Both the position numbers and the translations under genes were made by a program. Below are positions 7,379-17,252 of a DNA stretch of 64,000 nt, one piece after another. A model generated the notes under the pieces. That model had not been told where the DNA came from and did no database searches. It saw nothing but the letters and a program-made list of their open reading frames with translations. The stretch is from assembly GCA_031283085.1 (NCBI GenBank), contig JAITCM010000144.1, forward strand, positions 40,588 through 104,587. The letters are read 5' to 3'. The DNA is from Chitinispirillales bacterium (GTDB lineage Bacteria > Fibrobacterota > Chitinivibrionia > Chitinivibrionales > Chitinispirillaceae). The stretch's first letter is position 1. The number at the start of each line of letters is the position of its first letter.

Positions 7379-9833
7379 TTTTACTTTTTACCCCGTCATC
7401 TTGCGGCACGCTATCCTCAGCGTCCGGGACGCTCTCTTTTTTGTCCTCTAAAAACTCGCCGCTTTTCCACATAAAGACGCCGTAGGGCGCGGCGAGGGCG
7501 TTCGAATAGTCGGCGGACAGTTCCGGGACCTTTTCATCAATGATGTTTTTTATCGCGTCAAGGCAATCTCTCCTGACTTTACCCTCCGTTTCGATGCCTC
7601 TGAGTTTCGGCATGACCTTAAACGCCACGGCTTCCGCGAAAGCTTTATCCCGCTCCTTTTTGGCCTCATCGGAATCGATTTTTTCACCGAACTCCGCGAC
7701 GCGTGGGCACGCCGCCACGTAGTACTCTATGCTCTGCCACACGCGATGCCCCAGCGCCCTACCACCTTTCTCCAGGCACTCGCTGATACGCACTATCGTT
7801 TTTTTATATGCTTCCGCGGCCTTATGAAACCCATCTTTTTCGCACAGTTCAAGGTACTCTCTTTGCCATTTGACCCAAATCTTCCTGTCAAGAAGCCGTA
7901 TCGCGTTGCTACCATTATGTTTCAATTCACGGGACGCCAACACCTTCGGCCTGGGGAAAACTATGATGTTGCTCCTGTCCACCACCTTATCGGAGAGCCC
8001 CTTTGTAGTCTCGTCTTCGTTCATTGTCCCTATCCAGAGCATATTGCGCGTCAGCTTTATCGGCAGAGAGTCTATTCCGGCGCCGAGGTCAATATCTATT
8101 GAGGCTGCCTCACTCTCTCTCTTATTCCTGTTCTCTTCCAATTTGCTGAGCATATCGCTGAAATACAGCTCTATATGCGCGAGATTCATCTCATCAAGCA
8201 GAAATAGCGACAGCTTTTTGAGAAAATCGCCGTTTTCCTCCTGCATTTGATACATCGCCCGCAAAATCGGTTTAGCCTCGAACCTGCGTTCCAGCGCGTT
8301 GTAGTAACCCAGCATTGACGAAGGGCTGTCCCAGTCGGGCTTTACCGGCGTATTCATGAACAACAGCCCGCCGTACTGCGAGTACAAGCGCGGAAGCTCG
8401 GATTTGCCGGTGCCGCTCACACCCGCCAAGACGGTGATCGGCGACCAAATAGCCGTCTTCACGCAAGTGTGGAACGCCTCAATCAGCCTGTCCGAAAACT
8501 CGAACCCATCGCTTTTGATTCCATTCTTTATACCGTCAAGCCAATCCAATTCCGTCACGGCATTACCATTGTCAAACTCGGTGTATTTTCCGGTGAATAC
8601 GCGCTTTGTAATGGGTCTCATACGGTATTCTCTCGACTTTTCGCCGTCCTTCAGCCTATCAAGCATATCCTTAATCTCTTCTATCTTATCGGCCTGCTTA
8701 TCCACCATTTCTTTTAAGACAGTGTTTAGCCCCTCAAAACTTTTGAACTTCGCAACCTCAACTTCAAGTTCATCCCGCCGTCTTGACGCCACTTCCAAAT
8801 CGCTTTTCAGTTTTTCATACTGATCGGCCCTGGTAATCACACTCGCGTGCAATTCATTTTGAATCATTTCAGCCCGTATTTTCTCAAGCTCTTCCTTAAT
8901 TGCCCTATTCTCGTCAAGCAGGTCGGTTTTGACCAATGCCTCGCTTTTCCGGTATTTGTATTGGTACTCCTCCTTTTCTTTATTTACTCTCTTCAACTCC
9001 GCGTAGAGGATGTCTATTTGATTTCTCAACTCCATGTTATTGCTTTCAATCATGCCCGCCGTTTCGCCGACCTTTTTTTCTATGTAGGCCTCCAACGCGT
9101 CTTTTTGACTTTCAATCGAGCGTTTCATGAGAAGGAGTTCCATATTACGCTGATCCAACGCTACTTTCTTATCCTCGTTTTCTTTACGCGCTTTTATGAT
9201 GTCATCATCCACCTGGGCAAGCTTATTTTCGCGCCACTCCGATATTTTTTTCTCAGCCTCCCTGCGTCTGTTCACGGATTCTTCGACATACTCGACGCTC
9301 TTGTTGGATATTGCGTCATTTAAATTGACCAGCGACGTTATGACTTTATCCGTTTCCGAGAGAGCCGATTCCAACCGTTCTTTGGCGGCGTCAACGACCT
9401 CGGCATACAACCCGCCGAACCCCTCGCTACTTTTTCGGACGGATTCACGCACCTCGTATAATGCCGATTTAATTTCGGAAACGAGGCGATTCCCTTCGTC
9501 ATCGACACACTTTATGGTCTCTTTGCGTCCGGATATAAGCTCGTCCAACTCCTTTTTCCGCACGGAAATGTCGTCTTCTATCTCCTTTTTTCTGTCAGAA
9601 AAGCTTTTATCCAGTTCCTCTTTCCGCCGATCAAACGATTCTTTGAGCGCTTTCATCTTTTGGTCGAGTATTTCGTAATCATCGCGTAACCGCCGGCCCT
9701 CCTGTTCCGCGGATTTACGTTTTTTTTCGACTTCCGCCAATCTCTCTTCGGCGCTCCGCAACTCAGGCAATTGCCGGACAGCCGGATCATTAATCGGTTG
9801 CGCCTCTCCCGGATTGTTCCTGTTGTGTTTCAT
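7368..9833 (-). CDS. Coiled-coil McrB-family AAA+ NTPase
   Basis: 821 aa. Residues about 20-400 are almost uninterrupted heptad-like charged coiled coil. Then comes an AAA+ module with Walker A GVSGTGKSE (471-479), Walker B FLLDEMNLA (544-552), and GTMNEDE (602-608). That last motif sits where McrB GTPases carry their MNxxD signature, so GTP may be the nucleotide. A helical lid domain follows. McrB-family motors form hexamers that drive a partner nuclease, and the next gene is a DUF2357-like candidate partner. A long N-terminal coiled coil fused to McrB is the hallmark, as I recall it, of the CoCoNuT class of type IV restriction systems. The start is an ATG 10 nt after the previous stop. Confidence 0.75.
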   Translation of the reverse strand: MKHNRNNPGEAQPINDPAVRQLPELRSAEERLAEVEKKRKSAEQEGRRLRDDYEILDQKMKALKESFDRRKEELDKSFSDRKKEIEDDISVRKKELDELISGRKETIKCVDDEGNRLVSEIKSALYEVRESVRKSSEGFGGLYAEVVDAAKERLESALSETDKVITSLVNLNDAISNKSVEYVEESVNRRREAEKKISEWRENKLAQVDDDIIKARKENEDKKVALDQRNMELLLMKRSIESQKDALEAYIEKKVGETAGMIESNNMELRNQIDILYAELKRVNKEKEEYQYKYRKSEALVKTDLLDENRAIKEELEKIRAEMIQNELHASVITRADQYEKLKSDLEVASRRRDELEVEVAKFKSFEGLNTVLKEMVDKQADKIEEIKDMLDRLKDGEKSREYRMRPITKRVFTGKYTEFDNGNAVTELDWLDGIKNGIKSDGFEFSDRLIEAFHTCVKTAIWSPITVLAGVSGTGKSELPRLYSQYGGLLFMNTPVKPDWDSPSSMLGYYNALERRFEAKPILRAMYQMQEENGDFLKKLSLFLLDEMNLAHIELYFSDMLSKLEENRNKRESEAASIDIDLGAGIDSLPIKLTRNMLWIGTMNEDETTKGLSDKVVDRSNIIVFPRPKVLASRELKHNGSNAIRLLDRKIWVKWQREYLELCEKDGFHKAAEAYKKTIVRISECLEKGGRALGHRVWQSIEYYVAACPRVAEFGEKIDSDEAKKERDKAFAEAVAFKVMPKLRGIETEGKVRRDCLDAIKNIIDEKVPELSADYSNALAAPYGVFMWKSGEFLEDKKESVPDAEDSVPQDDGVKSKNAE

Positions 9834-9843
9834 TTTTTATCCT

Positions 9844-11868
9844 TTATTGTGAAAATTTTGACACTTCCGTAATTTGCGTCTCCACCAGCTCAAGATACTG
9901 CGCGCACCGTTTAATTTCAAACGGCTTTCCGTTGTGCCCTATATCCTCGTACAATTCATTGACGAGCCTCAGCGCCTGTTTGTTTTCGACTAAGACTTTA
10001 ATAAAGCGTTCGTGAGCAATCATGTCGAGAAACTTTTGCGCGAGCAACTGCTTTCCCGTCCCGGACTTCAACACCGGCATACCGGAGAGCATTGTTTTAT
10101 CAAATCCGGCATTCGACAGACACTCAATCACCGTCTCGTTTCGCTTCGCTCTGTCATCTTGCCAGTTAAGGCCGGACGGCGCCCCGCGGTACAACTCAAT
10201 AAGCGTGTTTTCGCAGTCGGCATAAAACGATGAGTCGGAATTCACGAAACTCGCGTACGCCCGCGTAAACCGCCTGCGCAATTCGGTATCTTCGTTTAGC
10301 CCAAGCCGCTTTGCCGCATCGTCGCCGAGACTTGCCACATCGTTCATTTGCCTGTTTTGCCGCTTTACCGGGCCCAACTCCTCAATTATATTGATACCGT
10401 ACAGCGCCTTTTCCATTTTGCCCGCAAATCTGACAACGCCGTCGGCCTCAAACGCTTGCCCCTCGTGCTTACCCATGTTCCGTTTATTTAAGATATCAAG
10501 GTTATCAAACTCTACCATAAAATCGGCGTATTCGGTTTTCAGCCTCTCTACCGGTTCATATTTCCAGTCCATAGCATATCTTACGAGCAAAGCTATAATA
10601 GCAGTAAACAAATCCGCCTGTTTCTCTTCAAACAACATTCCATACGCCTTCTTGCCGCACACTCCCGCAAAATAATCGTACATACCGTCTTTATACCGCA
10701 AACCGGCATCCGCAAAAAGCCGTTCTATCGTCTGCTTTTTCACCGCGTCGCGCATATCGCACACGCTATCTTTTATTCTTTCTTTCTTTTCTTCAGGCTC
10801 ACGGTCAAGAATCGCGCATATTTCACGCTCGAGAACTCCGCAGCACTTTTCGTAAACACCTCTCTTCTCCCGTTCCGCAGCCGCCGTTATCGCTTCCTGC
10901 CGCTCCCAAATAAGCCGCCGCAAATCCGCGTTCAACCTTAAATTATACTTATTGTCAATTTCGCGAATCGATGACATATCATTATCATTATCACAGGCCC
11001 CGTACCGCCCTTCCAGCGCTTTGAACCTCTTTTCCAGCGCGTTACGAAAATCAACGAACCTTTCTTTTGTATCGTTTATTATCTTATCACGCATTCCGAT
11101 ATCAGTTTTGCCTTTTGAACGAATGCTGCCAATGCTCCAATTGTCCGACGCTACCGTATATTCCCGTCCTTTGCCGAGACTGATACGCGTCCATTTCACA
11201 GAAACCGCGATATACGCCTTAATGGGATATCCGTTCGGATATACGTCAATGACTCTGTATTGCCCCATATCCGGATCCAAGTCGACATCTACAAGCAACC
11301 GCCTTACCTCAGGCGCAAGCCCACCGTCTTTTTGAATCAATTCACAACACTCGCTGAAATCCTTGCCGACCGGTTCCGAATGGCATATTTGGCTCTTATA
11401 AGAAAAAATTTTCAAGTCATTTGTTTGCAATTCTATTAAATCCGTAACCGCGACGGCATTCCGGCATATTACGCCGGTAATATGGTTAAACACAACGTAC
11501 GCTCCTGTTCTGACATCGCCGCAAACATCAGCTTTCGTTTCGCCGTCGGACTCATGAAGATCATTCTTATCGTTTAAAGCTCTACGATAGCGTTTTTCGC
11601 CCGACTCGATGTCTTTGGCCTGTTTCTCCTCATCCTTTATGTCATCCGTTATCTTTTTTATCAGCTCGGGTGCCTGACACAGCTTTTCGGCAATTTCCAT
11701 GTGGCTCATCAGGGCGTCCTGTTTTTTAAAGCGCTTAACCGCAGTCGCGATGAAATCGTCGTCAACCGTTCTTTCCGTCCTAACTACGGGAAGCAAGGTA
11801 ACCGGCACAAGAGCGTATATGTCGGCCTTTTTATCGATGCTCTTATTGTAATAAACCGGGTTCGTCAT
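9844..11868 (-). CDS. Unrecognised 674-aa soluble protein in the TerY-P operon
   Basis: No family recognised. The sequence is polar and highly charged, predicted mostly helical, with no signal peptide or membrane segment. A central part (about residues 190-245) looks beta-rich (YRVIDVYPNGYPIKAYIAV). The rest is helical, with several Cys residues (KCCGVLEREICAI) but no regular zinc-binding spacing. The ATG overlaps the stop of the helicase gene by 4 bp, and the McrB-like gene starts 10 nt downstream, so it lies inside the co-expressed core. A role as an adaptor between helicase and AAA+ protein, or as a recognition subunit, is possible but not shown. Confidence 0.65.
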   Translation of the reverse strand: MTNPVYYNKSIDKKADIYALVPVTLLPVVRTERTVDDDFIATAVKRFKKQDALMSHMEIAEKLCQAPELIKKITDDIKDEEKQAKDIESGEKRYRRALNDKNDLHESDGETKADVCGDVRTGAYVVFNHITGVICRNAVAVTDLIELQTNDLKIFSYKSQICHSEPVGKDFSECCELIQKDGGLAPEVRRLLVDVDLDPDMGQYRVIDVYPNGYPIKAYIAVSVKWTRISLGKGREYTVASDNWSIGSIRSKGKTDIGMRDKIINDTKERFVDFRNALEKRFKALEGRYGACDNDNDMSSIREIDNKYNLRLNADLRRLIWERQEAITAAAEREKRGVYEKCCGVLEREICAILDREPEEKKERIKDSVCDMRDAVKKQTIERLFADAGLRYKDGMYDYFAGVCGKKAYGMLFEEKQADLFTAIIALLVRYAMDWKYEPVERLKTEYADFMVEFDNLDILNKRNMGKHEGQAFEADGVVRFAGKMEKALYGINIIEELGPVKRQNRQMNDVASLGDDAAKRLGLNEDTELRRRFTRAYASFVNSDSSFYADCENTLIELYRGAPSGLNWQDDRAKRNETVIECLSNAGFDKTMLSGMPVLKSGTGKQLLAQKFLDMIAHERFIKVLVENKQALRLVNELYEDIGHNGKPFEIKRCAQYLELVETQITEVSKFSQ

Positions 11869-14800
11869 GGCAAAAGCCTCCCTCCGGGTTTTTCCTTACA
11901 TAGCTCCCGAAACAGTTTTATTTGCCCCATATCTTTAAGCATCTCCGGCGCGCCGACGACTATAAGCAACTTTTTTTCGCGGCTCAACGCGACGCAACGA
12001 CGGTTTTCATTATCCAGGAACCCGATATTTCCGGCATCGTTCGCAACAGTAACGGACAAATAGACTACATCGAACTCTTTGCCTTGAAAAGCGTCGACCG
12101 TGCCGATAAACAATGTGTGACCGCAATTGGCGTACTTGGGCGCAATGGACGCTACGTCGTCTTCGCCGCGCACCATCGAATCGTTTTCAACAAGCTTGCC
12201 CTCCATGTATTCGCGTTGCGCTTTATAAAACGATATTATCCCTATTGACAACCGTTTGCCGCAAGTGTCTATCGCGTCCTTTACATCGCCGGCAATCCAT
12301 TCAGCCTCACACGGCCTGTAGCGGGAATTTTTATTGTTTTTCTTTTCAAATCCGTACTTAACGGGCAACTCCTTAAAAACGGCGCAAACGTTTTTATACT
12401 TAGGTATGTTGTGCTCGAATTCTTTTGTGTCTTTTTTGCCGTTTTCCAGCTTTCCATTATAAAACTCCGCGCTTACAAAGCTGCCCAGAAGCGGCGGAGA
12501 GCGGAATTGCTCGCTAAGCATCACGAAGCGCCTGATGCCGTCGCGCTCTTCCATTCTTTTGGCCACATTAATCAGCTTTTCAAAAAGCGAGCAATCCGCG
12601 TCGACATCGGTATCGGCGCCATCATCGGTTTGCGGCAATGCCCCGCTCTTTTCCTTTACTTTTTTCATAGCCTCTTCAAACAGCTTTTTGTCTTGAAATT
12701 GCGGCAATTGGTGATGATCGCCCACTAAGACGACGCGCTTTGACGCACGGGATATTACGACGGCCAAGTCATTCGGGCTTGAACGGGCCGCCTCGTCGAC
12801 AATCACATTTTCAAATTCCGCCGCGCCCGCTTCCTCGCCGCTTCCGCGGAAGTCCATATTTCCCCAATTGCCGTCCAACTGATGATGGGTACTGCCGACG
12901 TACTTGTTGTATTTTTTTATAGCGTACAGCGTTTCGCCGTAGTTGTTTTTGTATGTGTGGATATAGTCCGAAATAATCTCCGCCTCAAGGTTGTAGCTCT
13001 GCGCGAGCCTGTCCTCAATCTCGCCGAGCATACCGCGTAGCGTTTCGCGTAAGTTTTGTTTTTCCGACTTGTTGATAACCGGCTTTTTGTCCGCCGTAAT
13101 CTCCGCGACAAGGCGTGACCTGTGTTTAAGCGCCGAATCGAATTTTCCATCCTCAACATCCGCCTTATATCCGTCTAACGCCTTTTTTATCTTATCGTCT
13201 TTAAGCAACCCAAACGTGTCCAAATAATCCTTAACCGTTTGAAAGCATAATTTTCCGTCGTCCTCATACGCTGTTTTGCCGCACCTTAAGCGATTCGCCG
13301 CCGACGCCACCTGAATAATATGTTCTTTAACGTTCGTCTTTGCGGCATACTTATCACGCAAATCCCTAAGCTTTCGCAGCGATTCCGGCATATAGTTTTT
13401 CACCAAATCGATTATCCCGTCTATATAGCTACGGACATTGTTGAAGCTAAGTTGCATATGGTCGAGCGCGGCTATCCGTTCCTTTATGGTGTACAGTACC
13501 CCTTTTTCGGCGTATTTGGGGTACTTTGCCGTCAGTTCTTCCGCCTTTTCCCTGATTTGACAGGCAAGCGGCAAACTAAGAATCTTCGCCGCGTTTTTAT
13601 CCTTGCCGCCGTAGCGGATGCACGGCAGACCGTTGACCGTAGCGTGTTCCATAAGGTTGTCGAGCGCGTCGTGCTGGTATGCCGTAAGCAATGTACCGTT
13701 TAGCGGCTTATCGCGCCCCTCAATAGCCTTGATAATAGCGCGAATCAGCCCTGATTTTCCGGTTCCAGGCGGCCCGAGTATGACGGCTATATCCGGTGTC
13801 TCATAGGCCACGCGCAACGCCTCCGCCTGATTAGGCGTGGGCGGGTACGCAAAATATTTGCCCATATCCTTTAAAGGTATATTTTTATTCCGCGCCCCCC
13901 TGTACCGTATTTCGTTTTCGGCATTGATCCCCAAAAGTATCTCGGACAATTGGGGCATCGGCGTCTCCCCTTCCATAATCCGTGCGTACTCACGCTCTAT
14001 GGTATCAAGCATTCTTGTCTTTTTGCGACCGGAAACGAGTATATAAGCGGTGTTTTCTATCATGTTTCTGCCGATTTCCTGATCCTTTTGAAGGACAATT
14101 TTCCCCTTTTCTTTGGACGCCGCAATATCAACATTGATTGTATTCTTGCCGTTTTTCCTCAAATATTCACGTACTTCAGATACCAATTTTCCTTTATCCT
14201 CGCGAGATTGCCCTTCCAGCCTGTCGCGGAATTCGTTCATTTTTCCCACAACCGCACCGTCGTTCTGCGCAGGCAACAGGTAACAGTCGTCAATACCGGT
14301 CTTATCCATTTCGGAAATGAAATCGGAAAGAACGTTCGTTCCGCCGTCCTTGACGATAAAACCGTCGTCATAGTCGCCTGTTTTGAGGACTCCGGCGTTT
14401 ACGCAGGCGTCGATTATCCGCTCGTAATCGGAAAAGCAGTATTCGCGCCACAGCTCCAAGTACGTGTTATTTCGCCCGTTGATATCCCGCCGTACGCTTT
14501 TACGCAAAATTTCTCTTTTCTTTGTAAAAAGCCACCCCGTTTCAACCGACATAATCTTATACTCGTAGTCACCGCCATTCCTGAGCGGGCGTCTTGTCAC
14601 GGCGTTTATGTACGGATTATCCTCATCATCACCGGTTACGGCGCAATCCAACGTGACACCCCCTCCTTTACGGTCTACTCCGACAAATACAAACGAATCA
14701 TTTCTCATCGATTCATCATATCCGGCAAGCCTCTTTCTCGCCATTACGACAATATTGCCTCCGCCGACCGAAAAGACGAACTCGCTTGACAGCCCGTCCA

Positions 14801-15161
14801 AACCGGATTTGGCTCCGGCTAAGAAATCATCGGAGACCGTAACGCCCTTTATCCCTGATTTTTCGCACGGTAAAAAATGGAATTCATGCAACACGCCATT
14901 ATCGCTGAGCTTGACAACCCCGATTGTCCCACCGTTTTCCAAACTCGCCGAAACCGCTTTTTCTTCCGATGTTTTTTTAAATCTGACTAGAACAGGCGCA
15001 GCATCCGCCCCATCCGGCCTAACACAAATACCGCCGGAATCCGTCTTGATTATTCGGCAAACACGGCTCCGGCTTCCGCCTTGCAAGGCATCCGCGAGTT
15101 GACACTCGGCGTAAAGCAACTTTACCGGCGGGATGTAGCGCTCAATGTCCTTTAATTCCAT
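11865..15161 (-). CDS. Superfamily 1 (UPF1/Dna2-like) helicase
   Basis: 1098 aa. A long N-terminal region (about 1-430) of unknown fold is followed by a complete SF1 helicase core. It has a Q-motif-like PTPNQAEAL (about 441), Walker A GPPGTGKS (463-470), motif II VIVDEAARSSP with DEAA, motif III VLVGDHHQLPQF, motif IV LSEQFRSPP, motif V GTVDAFQGKEFDVV and motif VI CVALSREKK. DEAA plus QGKE are typical of the UPF1/Dna2 branch, which acts 5' to 3' on RNA or DNA. A helical insertion lies between motifs Ia and II. The ATG overlaps the kinase stop by 1 bp and its own stop overlaps the next ATG by 4 bp. In this operon it probably unwinds or scans the nucleic acid handed to the McrB-like machine; this is inference. 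Confidence 0.85.
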   Translation of the reverse strand: MELKDIERYIPPVKLLYAECQLADALQGGSRSRVCRIIKTDSGGICVRPDGADAAPVLVRFKKTSEEKAVSASLENGGTIGVVKLSDNGVLHEFHFLPCEKSGIKGVTVSDDFLAGAKSGLDGLSSEFVFSVGGGNIVVMARKRLAGYDESMRNDSFVFVGVDRKGGGVTLDCAVTGDDEDNPYINAVTRRPLRNGGDYEYKIMSVETGWLFTKKREILRKSVRRDINGRNNTYLELWREYCFSDYERIIDACVNAGVLKTGDYDDGFIVKDGGTNVLSDFISEMDKTGIDDCYLLPAQNDGAVVGKMNEFRDRLEGQSREDKGKLVSEVREYLRKNGKNTINVDIAASKEKGKIVLQKDQEIGRNMIENTAYILVSGRKKTRMLDTIEREYARIMEGETPMPQLSEILLGINAENEIRYRGARNKNIPLKDMGKYFAYPPTPNQAEALRVAYETPDIAVILGPPGTGKSGLIRAIIKAIEGRDKPLNGTLLTAYQHDALDNLMEHATVNGLPCIRYGGKDKNAAKILSLPLACQIREKAEELTAKYPKYAEKGVLYTIKERIAALDHMQLSFNNVRSYIDGIIDLVKNYMPESLRKLRDLRDKYAAKTNVKEHIIQVASAANRLRCGKTAYEDDGKLCFQTVKDYLDTFGLLKDDKIKKALDGYKADVEDGKFDSALKHRSRLVAEITADKKPVINKSEKQNLRETLRGMLGEIEDRLAQSYNLEAEIISDYIHTYKNNYGETLYAIKKYNKYVGSTHHQLDGNWGNMDFRGSGEEAGAAEFENVIVDEAARSSPNDLAVVISRASKRVVLVGDHHQLPQFQDKKLFEEAMKKVKEKSGALPQTDDGADTDVDADCSLFEKLINVAKRMEERDGIRRFVMLSEQFRSPPLLGSFVSAEFYNGKLENGKKDTKEFEHNIPKYKNVCAVFKELPVKYGFEKKNNKNSRYRPCEAEWIAGDVKDAIDTCGKRLSIGIISFYKAQREYMEGKLVENDSMVRGEDDVASIAPKYANCGHTLFIGTVDAFQGKEFDVVYLSVTVANDAGNIGFLDNENRRCVALSREKKLLIVVGAPEMLKDMGQIKLFRELCKEKPGGRLLP

Positions 15162-16564
15162 TATTCCGCCCTCCGAAACACCACACGCGCCGTAAATTCA
15201 TCGGGCGCTTTGGTATTGGTAATCCAAACGGTGTCGCCGGGCATTACCGCCGACTGTTCCTGTTCGAGCTTTCGCGCACCGGCGCCGTCAAAAACATCGT
15301 GCTTATAACCGTTTGGCGTTGACACCTTTACTTCTTTGTCAGCCGCTTCCGCAACCAGCGCCGCGGCCTCATCCAGCGAAGAGAGCACCATTTTATAATC
15401 CAGGATATCCGTTTTTCCATAGAGAACGGCGATGTGTGTCGATACCACGCCGTAGCCGTCGCCGGTCGGCGTCAAAATATCGGTTTTTGCCAGCCAGCCG
15501 GAGTGGCGGCGGCCTTTGTGCAACAATTCCGCCACATCGTAGTAGTGGTGCGCCCCGCACTCTTCGCAGTAGCACACGCGTCCGGCGGCTTCGCACAGAG
15601 CCGCATGCCACTCCGCCGCCGACGGGCGCCCCTCAAACCGCTTGCGAGAATTGCAGCTAAACGCCCGCTCAAATAACCCCAGCATTTTCTTTGTGATGCC
15701 GAACCGCCACGGCAATATCCCGTCGCCCGGCCGATTGGAATCGTCTTCACTGTCGTATATGAAAGCCTTTCCCCCCTCTTCCGCCGGTTCATCCGCGGCA
15801 GCCGACGGTTCGGCGTCCCAACCCGCCTCTTCCGACGAAACCCCGTCAAACGGGTCATTTATGTTTAACAGCCTGTACGCCAATAACGCGAAAGAGTATA
15901 TGTCGGAAGCGGCGGTGTTCGGTCGGCCCCCATCTTTAAAACCGGCACATTTGACGACCTCCGGCGCCCCAAAACCCGGCGTATAGAGCGGGCCGGCCAA
16001 TCGCCCCGTACTGATGTTGTCCGCGTCAATAAGCCATATTTTGGCATCGCCGGACGCCATTGATTTAATATCCGGCATTTTGGAGATAAACACATTTTTC
16101 TCTGAAATATCGCCGTACACGGCGCCGGCGCCGTGTATGTAATAGAGCGTCTTCGCTAAGTCCTTTAATAGCAATAGCCTGCGTTTTAATCCCCCGCCGG
16201 CGTGGTACTCCTTCAACGGTTCTTCGGCCTTTTCACACTTCATAAGCGAACCTACCGGTTTGCCGCCGTCCAAAAAACGCATGACGTATCCCTTGTCCGG
16301 CTTCGCGAGCTTAACTATGGGACGGGCGAGCCCTGCTTTCGGATGAATAAAGATGCCGGATGTTTTGTCAAGCGACTTTTCGTATTCTTCGTATGATTTT
16401 TTATCGTCAAGCGCGATTTTTATTGCTATCTCTCTGTCATGCGACAGATAGACCCTGCCCTGACCGCCTTCGGCTAAAGGCTCTTCCGGCGTGTCGTAGC
16501 GGTTGCCGTCCACATCGATAAACGTCCGATGTCCTTGTCGCTTTGCGCTCACTTTTTTACGCAC
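15161..16564 (-). CDS. Ser/Thr protein kinase of a TerY-P triad
   Basis: 467 aa. The glycine-rich loop is AEGGQGRVYL (31-40), and the ATP-binding Lys lies in AIKI (about 49). The catalytic loop is YGDISEKN (about 150-157, with D152 and N157; the usual His is replaced by Tyr), the metal-binding Asp lies in LIDADN (about 180), and there is an APEV-type motif near 200. An acidic insertion follows at about 255-280. The C-terminal part has CYCEECGAHHYYD, a possible zinc ribbon as in the C-terminal domain of TerY-linked kinases, and a beta-rich tail. The start is GTG at 16564, overlapping the phosphatase gene by 8 bp. With the PP2C and VWA genes it forms the phosphorylation triad that presumably switches the downstream helicase/McrB-like module. 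Confidence 0.85.
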   Translation of the reverse strand: MRKKVSAKRQGHRTFIDVDGNRYDTPEEPLAEGGQGRVYLSHDREIAIKIALDDKKSYEEYEKSLDKTSGIFIHPKAGLARPIVKLAKPDKGYVMRFLDGGKPVGSLMKCEKAEEPLKEYHAGGGLKRRLLLLKDLAKTLYYIHGAGAVYGDISEKNVFISKMPDIKSMASGDAKIWLIDADNISTGRLAGPLYTPGFGAPEVVKCAGFKDGGRPNTAASDIYSFALLAYRLLNINDPFDGVSSEEAGWDAEPSAAADEPAEEGGKAFIYDSEDDSNRPGDGILPWRFGITKKMLGLFERAFSCNSRKRFEGRPSAAEWHAALCEAAGRVCYCEECGAHHYYDVAELLHKGRRHSGWLAKTDILTPTGDGYGVVSTHIAVLYGKTDILDYKMVLSSLDEAAALVAEAADKEVKVSTPNGYKHDVFDGAGARKLEQEQSAVMPGDTVWITNTKAPDEFTARVVFRRAE

Positions 16565-17252
16565 TCTCTTTTATGACGATGAGCGTTTTATCATCGCCGG
16601 ATTTCGGCCTCGTCCAACGGTTGAGCAGCTTCTTTACATACCCGTTACGCCCCCGCTGTTCCACCCGTTTCGCCACTTCATTGATCACAAACTCGGCGAA
16701 ATCAAACAATCCGCCCTCTTCTATGTCGTCGCTTACCCCATCCGTCGCCAACATCAGCTTTAGCCCGCCGGACGCCTGTTCGTCGCGGTATCGCCAATCT
16801 TGCGGCTTGCAAGTATCCATGGCATCGGTAGAGTTGGCGAAGTCCTTTCCATTCAGTTCCAACGTTTCCCGTTTACCCCCGCTATCTATCGTGATAACCC
16901 CGTCGCCGAGCGCAGCAGCAAACAAGCGCCCTGTGCCAAAGCGTATCGCAAACAGGCACGTACACGCGCACGCCCGCACATCCAAACCGGAAAGCCTCAC
17001 ACGCCAAATCGCATGGACAAGGCGGATAATGTCAGCCCCCCCGGTCGCCGGAACAATCATTCTGCTTGCCGTTAAAACGCTCCGCACCGCGGCCTTTGAG
17101 CCGACTTGCGAGTTTTCCCGGCTGCCGAGCCCGTCGGACACCGCGGCGACATACATGGTTTTTGCGCGCGCCACAACCCAAGCGTCCTGATTCGGGCAAC
17201 CCGTGAGCAAATGCGTCTTGCCTGTCTTTGACGCGCCGCCATACGTTAACAT
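16557..17252 (-). CDS. PP2C-family Ser/Thr phosphatase of a TerY-P triad
   Basis: 231 aa, the size of a minimal bacterial PP2C. It shows QDAWVV near residue 26, AAVSDGLGSRE (metal-binding Asp of motif 2), MLATDGVSDDIEEG (motif 8) and the C-terminal DDKTLIV motif. Cofactors would be two Mn/Mg ions. The ATG at 17252 lies inside the VWA gene, overlapping it by 7 bp, and the kinase GTG overlaps its end. The expected job is to remove phosphates placed by the neighbouring kinase, perhaps on the VWA protein or the effector subunits. No regulatory or membrane domain is attached. Confidence 0.88.
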   Translation of the reverse strand: MLTYGGASKTGKTHLLTGCPNQDAWVVARAKTMYVAAVSDGLGSRENSQVGSKAAVRSVLTASRMIVPATGGADIIRLVHAIWRVRLSGLDVRACACTCLFAIRFGTGRLFAAALGDGVITIDSGGKRETLELNGKDFANSTDAMDTCKPQDWRYRDEQASGGLKLMLATDGVSDDIEEGGLFDFAEFVINEVAKRVEQRGRNGYVKKLLNRWTRPKSGDDKTLIVIKESA

